Of a stretch of 64,000 bases of DNA, positions 1 to 8,173 are shown piece by piece. The notes under the pieces are model-generated. The model was not told the origin of the DNA. It made no database searches and saw nothing but the letters and a program-made list of their open reading frames with translations. The translations under genes were made by a program, and so were the position numbers. Each line of letters starts with the position of its first letter. Position 1 is the first letter of the stretch. The DNA lies in the NCBI RefSeq assembly GCF_038433135.1, contig NZ_JBCDMV010000002.1, positions 372,001 to 436,000 on the forward strand, in the 5' to 3' direction. The DNA is from Luteococcus sp038433135. Lineage in GTDB: Bacteria > Actinomycetota > Actinomycetes > Propionibacteriales > Propionibacteriaceae.

Positions 1-537
1 CGGGTTGAAGCCGTGCCGCTTGAGCGGCTCCGCCAGGAGGCCCTCCACCCGGCCGACGATGTCGGACAGGATGCTGGCGAAGGAGCCCTGGGCTGCCACC
101 ACCGACGAGTCCCGGGCCAGGATCCGGAAGCCGTCCGGGTGCTCGTCCAGGTAGTCCATCAGTGCCAGCGCGCCGTACTCGATCAACTCGCGTGAGGTGG
201 CATCGGGCGTGGTCAGCGCGGTGCGGATGGCGTGGTGCAGGCGGGTGACCTCGCGATCCACCACCACCGCGTAGAGCCCCTCCTTGCCGCCGAAATGCTC
301 GTAGACCACCGGCTTGCTGACCTGGGCGGTTGCGGCGATCTCCTCGACGCTGGTGCCCTCGAAACCCTTCTGGGCAAAAAGTTCCCGGGAGACGCTGATC
401 AGCTGTTCGCGACGCTCGGCGCTGGTCATTCGGATGCGGGCGCCGCGCCGGGCCCGGATGGGGGCGGTTCGGCCGGCGTGACTGGGTTCGGGCTGGCTGC
501 TGAGCGGCTGCGCCCTGAGGTTCTCACTGTCCGGCAT
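1..537 (-). CDS. TetR-family transcriptional regulator (C-terminus cut by window edge)
   Basis: The frame is open from the left edge and encodes a typical TetR N-terminal helix-turn-helix: AERREQLISVSRELFAQKGF, then SVEEIAATAQVSKPVVYEHF, followed by the usual GGKEGLYAVVVDRE helix. About 179 codons are visible and the C-terminal ligand domain is incomplete. The start is uncertain: ATG at 546, 537 and 429 are all in frame. Strong family homology begins only at the 429 methionine; 537 is chosen because a GATCAT -10-like hexamer lies 7 nt upstream. A TetR regulator beside glmU-prs is also known in mycobacteria. Its ligand cannot be inferred. Confidence 0.85.
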   Translation of the reverse strand, partial: MPDSENLRAQPLSSQPEPSHAGRTAPIRARRGARIRMTSAERREQLISVSRELFAQKGFEGTSVEEIAATAQVSKPVVYEHFGGKEGLYAVVVDREVTRLHHAIRTALTTPDATSRELIEYGALALMDYLDEHPDGFRILARDSSVVAAQGSFASILSDIVGRVEGLLAEPLKRHGFNP

Positions 538-670
538 GCCGCCCATGATCCCACAGCCGTCGATCCGCAGTCCCGGCCCAGCCAGCCCCCCTCGGTCAGG
601 GGTGGGCCGCAGTACCGCCCGTGCCGTAAGGTGTACGGAGTCCTTTGTGCGCCACGGCGCGACGGGACGT

Positions 671-749
671 TCCCCGGTTGGTCTGCCGGCAGGGCCCGCC
701 TGACTTTGAATCAGGATTAGCGACAGTGGTTCGACTCCACTCCGGGGAG
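671..749 (+). tRNA. tRNA-Gln (anticodon TTG)
   Basis: The acceptor arms TCCCCGG (671-677) and CCGGGGA (742-748) pair fully. The anticodon stem CCTGA/TCAGG encloses the loop CTTTGAA, with anticodon TTG at 706-708 (reads CAA). The T arm AGTGG-TTCGACT-CCACT is canonical. The variable region is about 9 nt, slightly long. The 3' CCA is not encoded in full. A hairpin terminator follows at 759. Confidence 0.9.
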
Positions 750-758
750 CAGCAAGGC

Positions 759-784
759 AGGGCCTCGACATCGGTCGGGGCCCT
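759..784 (+). terminator. Hairpin terminator behind tRNA-Gln
   Basis: AGGGCCTCGAC (759-769) pairs with GTCGGGGCCCT (774-784) around an ATCG loop, an 11-bp stem with one G-U pair, ten bases after the tRNA. There is no long T tract, as is common in high-GC actinobacteria. Confidence 0.6.
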
Positions 785-954
785 GTGTCGTTCGCGGGGC
801 CTGCGCCAGGCCGTCGCGACGTCGGGCGGACCGGGCCGGGGCCGATCAGTGCGGCACGGTCGCCGAGCATCGACGCGGTAGAGTTCCACCGGAGCACTGA
901 TGAGGCAGTATCTCCCTGTCAGTGGCAGGAAGCTGCCGGACCCGAAGGAGCCAC

Positions 955-2460
955 GTGACCAGTCAGCAGCCCGAGCCCGCCCAGCAGGTGTCGGCCGTCG
1001 TCGTCCTTGCCGCCGGCGGCGGTACCCGCATGAAGTCCAACACCTCCAAGTTGTTGCACCAGGTGGCGGGGCACTCCATGCTCAGCTACGCCGTCAATGC
1101 CGCTGAGGAGGTTGAGCCGGAGCACCTCGTCGTGGTCGTCGGCCACAAGCGGGAGCAGGTGCTGCAGCACCTGTCCGAGATTGCCCCCAATGTGGTCACC
1201 GCGGTCCAGGAGGAGCAGAAGGGCACCGGGCACGCCGTCCAGTGCGGCCTGCAGGGGCTCGGCGAGTTGCGCGGCGAGATCCTTGTCACCTATGGCGACG
1301 TGCCGATGCTGACCGGTCAGACCCTGATCGAGCTGGTGCAGGAGCACCGTGCCCAGAGCAACCACATCACCGTGCTGACCGCGAAGGTTCCCGAGCCCTT
1401 CGGTTACGGCCGGATCATCCGGGATGGTGACCAGATTGCCAAGATCGTGGAGCAGAAGGACGCCAGCCCCCAAGAGGCTGCCGTCACCGAGATCAACTCC
1501 GGCATCTACATCTTCAACGCCGAAACGCTCTACGAGGGCCTCAAGCACCTCAAGACCGACAACGCCCAGGGCGAGCTCTACCTGACCGACGTGATCTCCA
1601 CCGCCCGCGGCAACAGCGAGCGGGTGGGCGCCTACATGATCGACGATCTGTGGCAGACCGAGGGCGTCAACGACCGGGTGCAGCTGGCCCGGATGAATGA
1701 GGAGATGAACCGCCGGATCGTCGAGAAGTGGATGAAGAGCGGCGTCACCGTCCAGGACCCGCGGACCACGTGGATCCAGCAGGGCGTCGACATTGCGCAG
1801 GACGTCACGATCCTGTCCGGGACACATCTGGAGGGCGCCACCAGCATCGCCACCGGCGCCGTGATCGGACCCGACACCACCCTGACCGACGTCGAGGTGG
1901 GCGAGGGCGCCACCGTCATCCGCAGCCACGGCTCGCTGAGCGTGATCGGCGCCGGCGCCACCGTCGGCCCGTTCAGCTTCCTGCGCCCCGGCACCGAGTT
2001 GGGCGCCGAGGGCAAGATCGGCGCCTTCGTGGAGACCAAGAATGCCCAGATCGGCGACGGCTCCAAGGTGCCGCACCTGACCTACTGCGGCGACGCGCGG
2101 ATCGGTGAGGGCGTCAACGTCGGCGCCGGCACGATCTTCGCCAACTACGACGGCACCAACAAGTCGGTCACCCATCTGGGTGACGACGTCTTCATCGGCT
2201 CCAACTCCGTCCTGGTCGCGCCCGTGGACATTGCCCCCGGTGCGTTCGTCGCCGCCGGATCGGCCGTCGTCGAGGACGTTCCGGCCGGTGCCATGGCCGT
2301 CGCCCGCGGCCGGCAGGCCGTCAAGGAAGGCTGGGTGGCCACCAAGCGGCCCGCCTCCAAGGCCGCCGGCTCCGCCGCGCAGGCCAGCCCCGAGATCCAC
2401 CCGGACGTTGCCGCGTCCCGGGAGAAGATGGCCAACGTCAAGCCGGAGGACTACAAGTGA
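955..2460 (+). CDS. glmU: Bifunctional GlmU: GlcNAc-1-P uridyltransferase / glucosamine-1-P acetyltransferase
   Basis: The enzyme makes UDP-GlcNAc, acetylating glucosamine-1-phosphate and then transferring UMP to it, for peptidoglycan. The 501-residue product has the nucleotidyltransferase signature LAAGGGTRMKS near residues 18-28, a GTGHAVQCGL stretch, and from about residue 270 a hexapeptide-repeat left-handed beta-helix (VIGPDTTLTDVEVGEGATV, FVETKNAQIGDGSKVPHL, NYDGTNKS) that forms the acetyltransferase. Start GTG 955 is preceded by AAGGAG at a good distance; an upstream in-frame ATG at 922 lacks such a site. The stop overlaps the prs start by 4 bp, so the two are translationally coupled. 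Confidence 0.97.
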   Translation: MTSQQPEPAQQVSAVVVLAAGGGTRMKSNTSKLLHQVAGHSMLSYAVNAAEEVEPEHLVVVVGHKREQVLQHLSEIAPNVVTAVQEEQKGTGHAVQCGLQGLGELRGEILVTYGDVPMLTGQTLIELVQEHRAQSNHITVLTAKVPEPFGYGRIIRDGDQIAKIVEQKDASPQEAAVTEINSGIYIFNAETLYEGLKHLKTDNAQGELYLTDVISTARGNSERVGAYMIDDLWQTEGVNDRVQLARMNEEMNRRIVEKWMKSGVTVQDPRTTWIQQGVDIAQDVTILSGTHLEGATSIATGAVIGPDTTLTDVEVGEGATVIRSHGSLSVIGAGATVGPFSFLRPGTELGAEGKIGAFVETKNAQIGDGSKVPHLTYCGDARIGEGVNVGAGTIFANYDGTNKSVTHLGDDVFIGSNSVLVAPVDIAPGAFVAAGSAVVEDVPAGAMAVARGRQAVKEGWVATKRPASKAAGSAAQASPEIHPDVAASREKMANVKPEDYK

Positions 2461-3437
2461 GCGGTGTCAAGCGCCCGAATGACAAGCATCTGATGCTCTT
2501 TGCGGGGCGTGCGTACCCCGAGCTGGCGCAGGAGATCGCGGAACTAACCGGCGTGAGCCTGGTGCCCACCAGGGCGATCGACTACGCCAACTCCGAGACC
2601 TATGTTCGCTTCGAGGAGTCGGTGCGCGGCGCCGACGCCTTCGTGATCCAGAGCCACTGCGCCCCGGTGAACCAGTGGATGATGGAGCAGTTGATCATGG
2701 TGGACGCCCTCAAGCGCGCCTCCGCCAAGCGGATCACGGTGGTCAGCCCCTTCTACCCCTATGCCCGTCAGGACAAGAAGCACCTGGGCCGCGAACCCAT
2801 CAGCGCCCGGCTGATGGCCGACCTGTACAAGGCCGCCGGGGCGGACCGGATCATGTCCGTCGACCTGCACGCCGCGCAGATCCAGGGCTTCTTCGACGGC
2901 CCCGTGGATCACCTGTGGGCGCTGCCGGTGCTCAGCGACTACGTCAAGCAGAACTACTCCACCGAAGAGATGGTGGTGGTCTCGCCCGACGCCGGCCGGG
3001 TGCGGCTGGCCGACATGTTCACCGACCGGCTGGGCTGCCCGCTGGCCATCATCCACAAGCGGCACGACGTGAATGTGGCCAACCAGGTGAAGGTGCACGA
3101 GGTGGTCGGCGACGTGAAGGGCAAGACCTGCCTGCTGGTCGACGACATGATCGACACGGCCGGCACCATCTGCCAGGCCGCCGAGGCCCTGATGGAGCAC
3201 GGCGCCAAGCAGGTGATTGCCGCCGCGACCCACCCGGTCTTCTCCGGTCCGGCCAAGGAGCGGCTGGAGGCGAGTGCCTTCAGCGAGGTGATCGTCACCA
3301 ACACACTGCCGCTTCCCGAGGGCTTCAAGGAACTGGACAAGGTGAAGGTGCTCTCGATCGCGCCGCTGATCGCCCAGGCGATCCACGAGGTCTTCGAGGA
3401 CGGTTCGGTCACCAGCCTGTTCGGCGGCAACGCCTGA
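2457..3437 (+). CDS. prs: Ribose-phosphate pyrophosphokinase (PRPP synthetase)
   Basis: It transfers pyrophosphate from ATP to ribose-5-phosphate, giving PRPP for nucleotide, histidine and decaprenyl-phosphoribose synthesis. The 326-residue protein shows the class I signatures: PFYPYARQDKKHLGREPIS, the divalent-metal motif DLHAAQIQGFF, VVSPDAGRVRLADMF, and the PRPP-binding loop CLLVDDMIDTAGT. The GTG start overlaps the glmU stop (GTGA). The glmU-prs order is conserved in actinobacteria. A long hairpin follows the gene. Confidence 0.97.
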   Translation: MSGVKRPNDKHLMLFAGRAYPELAQEIAELTGVSLVPTRAIDYANSETYVRFEESVRGADAFVIQSHCAPVNQWMMEQLIMVDALKRASAKRITVVSPFYPYARQDKKHLGREPISARLMADLYKAAGADRIMSVDLHAAQIQGFFDGPVDHLWALPVLSDYVKQNYSTEEMVVVSPDAGRVRLADMFTDRLGCPLAIIHKRHDVNVANQVKVHEVVGDVKGKTCLLVDDMIDTAGTICQAAEALMEHGAKQVIAAATHPVFSGPAKERLEASAFSEVIVTNTLPLPEGFKELDKVKVLSIAPLIAQAIHEVFEDGSVTSLFGGNA

Positions 3438-3466
3438 CTTGGGGACCCGACCTCGTCCCACTGCGA

Positions 3467-3512
3467 TACTGACCGCATCTGGCACCGACTACGGTGCCGG
3501 ATGCGGTCAGTA
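3467..3512. terminator. Long hairpin between convergent prs and helicase-associated gene
   Basis: Arms 3467-3487 and 3492-3512 are 21 bp each and pair completely apart from one G-U, with the four-base loop ACTA. The hairpin lies 30 bp after prs and probably terminates transcription. No clear T run follows on either side, so this is a structural inference. Confidence 0.7.
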
Positions 3513-3589
3513 CATTTGTCCAGGAATTGTGGCCTCAAGAATCCGCGAAATCGGCCTGCCGAACTCGCCTTCATTCCTTCTCCGAAGGG

Positions 3590-3620
3590 CCTCGACGGGC
3601 TCGGCCATCGTGGTTGCGGG
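3590..3620. repeat. Half copy of the CCTCGAC-GGCTCGG palindromic repeat
   Basis: The sequence CCTCGACGGGCTCGGCCATC followed by GTGGTTGCGGG matches the left arms of the repeats at 14981 and 19928. No matching right arm is seen here. It lies in the short gap between two convergent genes. Confidence 0.6.
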
Positions 3621-3637
3621 TGGCTGTGAGCGCCAGG

Positions 3638-5755
3638 TCAGGCCGGACGGACGCTGACCATCCGGCTGACCGGCAGGGTGAAGGGGCCCTCGGCCTTCTT
3701 CATCAGCCGGGCGGTGCCGCCGGAGAGCGCCAGCACCCGTACCTCCGCGGTCTGCGGGGTGCCGTCATTGCCGACATATTCCAACCGCCACCACCCGGGC
3801 ATCCCGATCGAGTCGCTGAGCGCGGTCAGCAGGTTTCCCGCGGCCAGGGCGTGCTTGCGGCCCTCGTCGCGGGCCAGCAGTTCCGCCACCACCGCGTCGG
3901 CATCCACGCGTCGGGCGCCCTCCTCGAAGGGCACGACCGTGGCCTTGGCGCGGCGCGGCGGCGGGGTGGTGTAGCGCGTCCCGGTGGAATCCTGCGCCAC
4001 CGGCGCCAAGCCCATGTCGCGCAGGAAACTGACCAGCTCGGCGGGTTCCGCGGCCGCGGCCAGCACCGTCGGGGCCAGCTTGCGCAGCCCCAGCACCCGG
4101 GCGTCGCCATGCCCCAGGATCGCGTCGACGATCACCGGGTCATCCACCGTCACCACACTGCCGACGGCGCTGACCTGCACCTGGCCGTGCTTGCGGGCGA
4201 CGTCGGTCACCAGGTAGTCCAGCGACTGGGGCACGGGGGTCACCGAGTGCTGGGTGATCCAGGCTCGGATCTCATCGGCTGTCCAGCCGGCATCCAACCC
4301 GCGACGCACACTACTCGCGGTGAAGCGATGCACCCCGGCTCCGCCGCTGGATTCCCGATCGGCCAGCAGACCCATCACCTGCGCGACGTCCGCGCGCAGC
4401 GGCGCGGGGGTGACGGCCGTCAGGTCCGACTGGATCACGAAGTCGGTGACCGGCTGCGGGAAACCCGGGTCCTGGTCCGCATCGGCCAGCTGGGTTCGCT
4501 TGCCCAACGCGACCAACCCGAACCAGCCGAATTCCACCAGGAACTGCTGACAGGCCAGCTCCAGATCCAGTTTGGTCCAGGCGGGCCGCAGCCACCCGAT
4601 CCGCGACGCCAGCACCGACGCCTCGATCGGTGCGCCCGGTGCCGCGGCCTGGATCTGGGTGGCTGCCAGGCGTCGCAGTGCCCCGGCCCAGGCGACGGTG
4701 TTGCCCGGTGCCAGGGCGGGGGCGGCGAGGTCGGCGAGCGAATCCAGCGCCAGCCAGGCGTCGCGCAGTCGCAACCAGCGCTGCCAGCCGTCCAGCTCGA
4801 GCCACTGGTCGAAGTGATGAGTGGGGAGCCACGCGCTCGGCGTGCTCGCGATCAGCCCGGCGCGTTCGGCCACCAGCAGGAGCAGCAGGGTGCGCTGGGC
4901 GCCGCCGACCTCGCGGGAAAGGGCCGCCAGGTCGCGTTTGGCCAGGGCGCCGGTGGCCAGCGGGCGGGGTTGCATGCGCCCCATGGCCTCGATCAACACC
5001 TCGGTGTTGGCCACCAGTTCGAAGGCGCTGCCCAGACCGGCCTGGTCCACCACTCGGGAATCGCTCCCGGCCGGCCAAGATGGGACGACGGGGGAGAGCT
5101 CGTCGCTGAACAATCGCCCGCCGCGCAAGCGCAGCGCCACCTCCCGTGGCAACACGATGGTGTCCTGATCCAGCGGGCGAAGCAGCTTGTGGAAGAGCAG
5201 TTGGTCCACCGGACGGGTGGAGCTGGCGGAGCCGCGGCGGTCGGCCTGCGCCACCCGGCCCGTCGGGTTGGTCCACAGCAGGCGGTCCAGCACCGCGCGG
5301 CCCGGCTCCCCGACGATCGCCAGCGCCTGGTCGATCTGGCTGTCGGTCAGGGGCATCGACGACTCGCCGGCCAAGCCGGCGGGATAGTGGCCGAAGGCGG
5401 TGCGCACGGCACGGGTGATGTGCCAGCTGCGGTCGGTGCCCCAGGCCAGGGCACGGCGCTGCAGGGCGCGGACGGCCTGGTCGACGTGGCCCCGCTCGGC
5501 CGCCATCACCGCAGCCAGGTGGCGGGTGCTGATCGCGTCGGGGCTGGCGGCCAGCGCCAGGGCGACGCGTCGCTGCCAGGCGTCCAACCCCTCGATCGCG
5601 AGCTGGGTTGAGGCGGGGCCGACGGCGCGATCCACCAGCTCGCCCAGGTCCAGCGGGCGGGGGATGGCCAGATCCGGCCGCAGCCGGACCAGTTCGGCAA
5701 GCTCCTCCGCGCCCAGGCCGCGGATCACGTCCGCGATGGAGCGCGCGCCGCTCAC
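3638..5755 (-). CDS. Helicase-associated domain protein (XPB/Ssl2-like N-terminal type)
   Basis: This large (705 aa) protein resembles the actinobacterial helicase C-terminal/XPB-N family (M. tuberculosis Rv0862c type). These proteins lack an obvious ATPase motor and none of the Walker motifs is visible here. It opens with GARSIADVIRGLGAEELAEL and carries blocks such as LDAWQRRVALALAASPDAIS, a DNA-repair-like helical region, and SLDYLVTDVARKHGQVQVS near the C-terminus. GTG 5755 is taken as the start because it overlaps the upstream gene stop by 4 bp (GTGA); the open frame continues upstream only inside that neighbour. Function is unproven; a link to DNA repair or transcription is a family-level guess. 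Confidence 0.8.
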   Translation of the reverse strand: MSGARSIADVIRGLGAEELAELVRLRPDLAIPRPLDLGELVDRAVGPASTQLAIEGLDAWQRRVALALAASPDAISTRHLAAVMAAERGHVDQAVRALQRRALAWGTDRSWHITRAVRTAFGHYPAGLAGESSMPLTDSQIDQALAIVGEPGRAVLDRLLWTNPTGRVAQADRRGSASSTRPVDQLLFHKLLRPLDQDTIVLPREVALRLRGGRLFSDELSPVVPSWPAGSDSRVVDQAGLGSAFELVANTEVLIEAMGRMQPRPLATGALAKRDLAALSREVGGAQRTLLLLLVAERAGLIASTPSAWLPTHHFDQWLELDGWQRWLRLRDAWLALDSLADLAAPALAPGNTVAWAGALRRLAATQIQAAAPGAPIEASVLASRIGWLRPAWTKLDLELACQQFLVEFGWFGLVALGKRTQLADADQDPGFPQPVTDFVIQSDLTAVTPAPLRADVAQVMGLLADRESSGGAGVHRFTASSVRRGLDAGWTADEIRAWITQHSVTPVPQSLDYLVTDVARKHGQVQVSAVGSVVTVDDPVIVDAILGHGDARVLGLRKLAPTVLAAAAEPAELVSFLRDMGLAPVAQDSTGTRYTTPPPRRAKATVVPFEEGARRVDADAVVAELLARDEGRKHALAAGNLLTALSDSIGMPGWWRLEYVGNDGTPQTAEVRVLALSGGTARLMKKAEGPFTLPVSRMVSVRPA

Positions 5756-6759
5756 CGCTGCATCCGCTTGCGCAGGTGGTTGTAGCTGCAGGCCAGGCTG
5801 GCGGGAATCATCAGTAGGCACAGCATGCGGCCGAGCGGCATCATGTGCAGCGTCCAGTCCTGGTACACCATCGCGTCGTACAGCACGGTCAGCAGCATCG
5901 CCCACAGCGCCAGGTTGAACAGTGAACGCAACAGCACACCGCCCGCATCGGTCCGGCGGGTCAGGATGGAGCCGGCCAGCAGCATCAGGTAGCTCAACCC
6001 GGGCACCAGGGCGCCGAAGGCCAGCACCGCCAGCGTCAGCGGGCCGGTCTCGGAGACCACCGTCTGGGCATTCAGTTGGGTGGGCAGCGGCCGCTGGGCC
6101 GGCGGCTGCGGGCCGAACTGCTGCTGCATCGGCAGTTGTTGCGGGGCCTGCGGCGTGCCGGGGCGGGGCGCCGGGTCAAAGGGGTTCGCGGGGCGTTGCG
6201 GCACGTGCTGCTCCGGGCGGAGCTGTTGCGGTGGCGCCTGGTGCGTGGCCTGTCCGTGCGCGGCACCGACGGGTGGTGGCAGCGGCACCGGCTGGCCGGC
6301 CGGCGGCGGGAACTGCCCAGGTGTCGGCACCGCGGTCATCCGGGCATGAGCCGTGGTGGGCGGTACCGCTTCCGGGACTTGGGCGTGGCCGAAGTCGGCC
6401 TGCTGGGGGGCGCCCGACGGCGGGGGGAAGGCTGGCGACCCGGCGTCGGGTTGGGCAGCCGGCCCCAGCGGCATCCGCGGATTCCAACGGCCCCCGGCAT
6501 GCACCGCGCCCCAGGCGGAATCGGCTGCCACCACGGTGTCGAAGGGGGAGTACGGGTCTCGGGGATCCTCCTGCCGGGGTGCCAGCGACTCCAGCGGAAC
6601 CACCGTCGGCTCCTGGAAAGCGGTGGGCGGCTCCGTCGGCTGGCCGTCGGCCGGGTTCGGCGGGGGCTCCTCGACGGTCAGCGCGGCGACCCTGGGCGTC
6701 GCGAATCCCTCGGGGCGCTCCACGGGCGCGTACTGCGCGCCATCGGTCCAGTCAGCCAT
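5752..6759 (-). CDS. Proline-rich membrane protein, function unknown
   Basis: The 335-residue protein starts MADWTDGAQYAPVERPEG and has about 220 residues of proline/glutamine-rich low-complexity sequence, then a C-terminal membrane domain with roughly three helices (LTLAVLAFGALVPGLSYLML, the LLRSLFNLALWAMLLTVLYD region, and LGRMLCLLMIPASLACS) ending in a basic tail. The start ATG 6759 is supported by a TAGACT -10 hexamer 7 nt upstream, which implies a leaderless mRNA. It overlaps the following gene by 4 bp, so the two form an operon. I do not recognise a named family. Confidence 0.75.
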   Translation of the reverse strand: MADWTDGAQYAPVERPEGFATPRVAALTVEEPPPNPADGQPTEPPTAFQEPTVVPLESLAPRQEDPRDPYSPFDTVVAADSAWGAVHAGGRWNPRMPLGPAAQPDAGSPAFPPPSGAPQQADFGHAQVPEAVPPTTAHARMTAVPTPGQFPPPAGQPVPLPPPVGAAHGQATHQAPPQQLRPEQHVPQRPANPFDPAPRPGTPQAPQQLPMQQQFGPQPPAQRPLPTQLNAQTVVSETGPLTLAVLAFGALVPGLSYLMLLAGSILTRRTDAGGVLLRSLFNLALWAMLLTVLYDAMVYQDWTLHMMPLGRMLCLLMIPASLACSYNHLRKRMQR

Positions 6760-6766
6760 GCCCTTC

Positions 6767-6772
6767 AGTCTA
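6767..6772 (-). promoter_or_regulatory. Leaderless -10 element for the proline-rich membrane protein
   Basis: TAGACT on the minus strand, 7 nt before ATG 6759. It matches the actinobacterial TANNNT -10 class and decides the start codon. Confidence 0.55.
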
Positions 6773-6780
6773 GGCGGCCC

Positions 6781-6799
6781 CACTGACATCCCGTCAGTG
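6781..6799. promoter_or_regulatory. Inverted repeat between divergent membrane protein and nagB
   Basis: CACTGAC-ATCCC-GTCAGTG is a perfect 7-bp inverted repeat with a 5-bp spacer, placed just upstream of the minus-strand -10 and about 85 bp before the nagB promoter. It is a candidate operator for either gene. It does not look like the known DasR amino-sugar operator. Confidence 0.4.
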
Positions 6800-6882
6800 A
6801 GCGCCAGCGCGCGACGCTCACCGTCGCTGAGCAAATGCGCGTAACAGGTGAGCGATTCGCTCGGTTGTCCTCCCATCGCTCC

Positions 6883-6888
6883 TAGCCT
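6883..6888 (+). promoter_or_regulatory. Leaderless -10 element for nagB
   Basis: TAGCCT, 7 nt before ATG 6896. Confidence 0.55.
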
Positions 6889-6895
6889 CGGCCAC

Positions 6896-7684
6896 ATGGA
6901 GATCATCATCGTCGACAATTCCGAACAGATCGGACGGGTGGCAGCCGGACGGCTGAGCCACTGGATCAAGGGCATCGAGGCTCCCGTGCTGGGCGTGGCC
7001 ACTGGCAGCTCCCCGCTGGGCATCTACACCGACCTGGTCCGTCGGGTGGGCGCGGGGGAGTTGGACCTCTCGAAGGCCAGCGCCTTTGCGCTGGATGAAT
7101 ACGTCGGCCTGCCCGCGGACCATCCGCAGAGCTATGCCGACACCATTCGTCGTACCGTCACCGAACCGCTGGGGATGGATCCGCAGCGGGTGCACGTACC
7201 CGACGGCATGGCCGATGACATCGACGCCTTCTGCCAGTCCTATGAGGACGCCATCATCGCCGCCGGTGGCGTGGATGTGCAGATCCTGGGCATCGGCCCC
7301 AATGGGCACATCGGCTTCAACGAGCCCGGCAGCTCGCTGGCCAGCCGCACCCGGATCAAGACACTCAGCAAGGCCACCCGCCAGGCCAATGCCCGCTACT
7401 TCAGCGACGAGTCCCAGGTGCCCACGCACTGCCTCACCCAAGGCCTGGGCACCATCCTGGACGCCCGGCACCTGCTGCTGGTGGCCGACGGCGAGCGCAA
7501 GGCCGATGCCATTGCCGCCATGGCCGAGGGCCCATTGGGAACCCACTGCCCGGCCACCGCGGTGCAACTGCACCGGCATGTCGTGGTGGTCGTCGACGAG
7601 GCCGCCGCCAGCAAGTTGCGCCATGCCGACGAGTACCGCGAGGTGCAGCGGCTGAAGCCCGACTGGCAACGGATCCCCGGCTGA
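6896..7684 (+). CDS. nagB: Glucosamine-6-phosphate deaminase
   Basis: It converts glucosamine-6-phosphate to fructose-6-phosphate plus ammonia, the last step of GlcNAc catabolism. At 262 residues it has standard family length. Visible motifs are the phosphate loop VLGVATGSSPLGIY, the catalytic-Asp region FALDEYVGL, and GIGPNGHIGFNEPGSS with the active-site His and Glu. The Asp seen two residues before that His in E. coli is Asn here, as in several Gram-positive enzymes. ATG 6896 is preferred over the in-frame 6848 because of the TAGCCT -10 just upstream. Its pathway partner nagA lies 9 kb downstream. Confidence 0.96.
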   Translation: MEIIIVDNSEQIGRVAAGRLSHWIKGIEAPVLGVATGSSPLGIYTDLVRRVGAGELDLSKASAFALDEYVGLPADHPQSYADTIRRTVTEPLGMDPQRVHVPDGMADDIDAFCQSYEDAIIAAGGVDVQILGIGPNGHIGFNEPGSSLASRTRIKTLSKATRQANARYFSDESQVPTHCLTQGLGTILDARHLLLVADGERKADAIAAMAEGPLGTHCPATAVQLHRHVVVVVDEAAASKLRHADEYREVQRLKPDWQRIPG

Positions 7685-7742
7685 GCGCCCCGGCGACGGA
7701 CCAATCCGGTGGTGCCTGGCGCGCTGGCCGGTTATCCTCATC

Positions 7743-7748
7743 TAACCT
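7743..7748 (+). promoter_or_regulatory. -10 element for the cold-shock operon
   Basis: TAACCT about 41 nt before GTG 7790. Unlike most neighbours this gene has a real leader and a ribosome site (GAGGATGAA). Confidence 0.4.
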
Positions 7749-7789
7749 GTGCCCATCGGTTCAGGTGACATCGACCAAGCGAGGATGAA

Positions 7790-8173
7790 GTGCCCATCGG
7801 CAAGGTGCGTTTCTACGACGCGGAGAAGGGTTTTGGCTTCCTGAGCAAGGAGGACGGCGGCGACGTCTACGTGCGCGCCAATGTGCTGCCCGAGGGAGTC
7901 ACCTCGTTGAAGCCGGGACAGAAGGTGGAATTCGGCATCATCGAGGGGCGACGTGGTGAGCAGGCGCTCAGCGTGCGGCTGATCGACGCCCCGCCGTCGC
8001 TGTCCAAGGCGAGCCGCAAGAAGCCCGACGAACTGGCTGTGATCACCGAGGACCTGATCAAGCTGCTGGACGGCATCGGCAATGGCTACCGGCACGGCCG
8101 CCACCCCGACGCCAAGCATTCCAAGCAGATCGCGATGATGCTGCGCAAGGTCGCCGACGAGCTGGAGAAGTGA
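7790..8173 (+). CDS. Cold-shock-domain protein with C-terminal extension
   Basis: The first 65 residues form a cold-shock OB fold: GKVRFYDAEKGFGFLSKEDG carries the RNP1-type KGFGF, and DVYVRANVL is a variant of the RNP2 motif DVFVH. It is 127 residues, nearly twice a minimal Csp, with a helical lysine-rich tail (KPDELAVITEDLIKLLDGIG). This matches the longer CspB type of mycobacteria. The probable role is RNA or single-strand DNA binding. GTG 7790 follows a GAGG site. It overlaps the start of the DUF3027 gene. Confidence 0.9.
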   Translation: MPIGKVRFYDAEKGFGFLSKEDGGDVYVRANVLPEGVTSLKPGQKVEFGIIEGRRGEQALSVRLIDAPPSLSKASRKKPDELAVITEDLIKLLDGIGNGYRHGRHPDAKHSKQIAMMLRKVADELEK

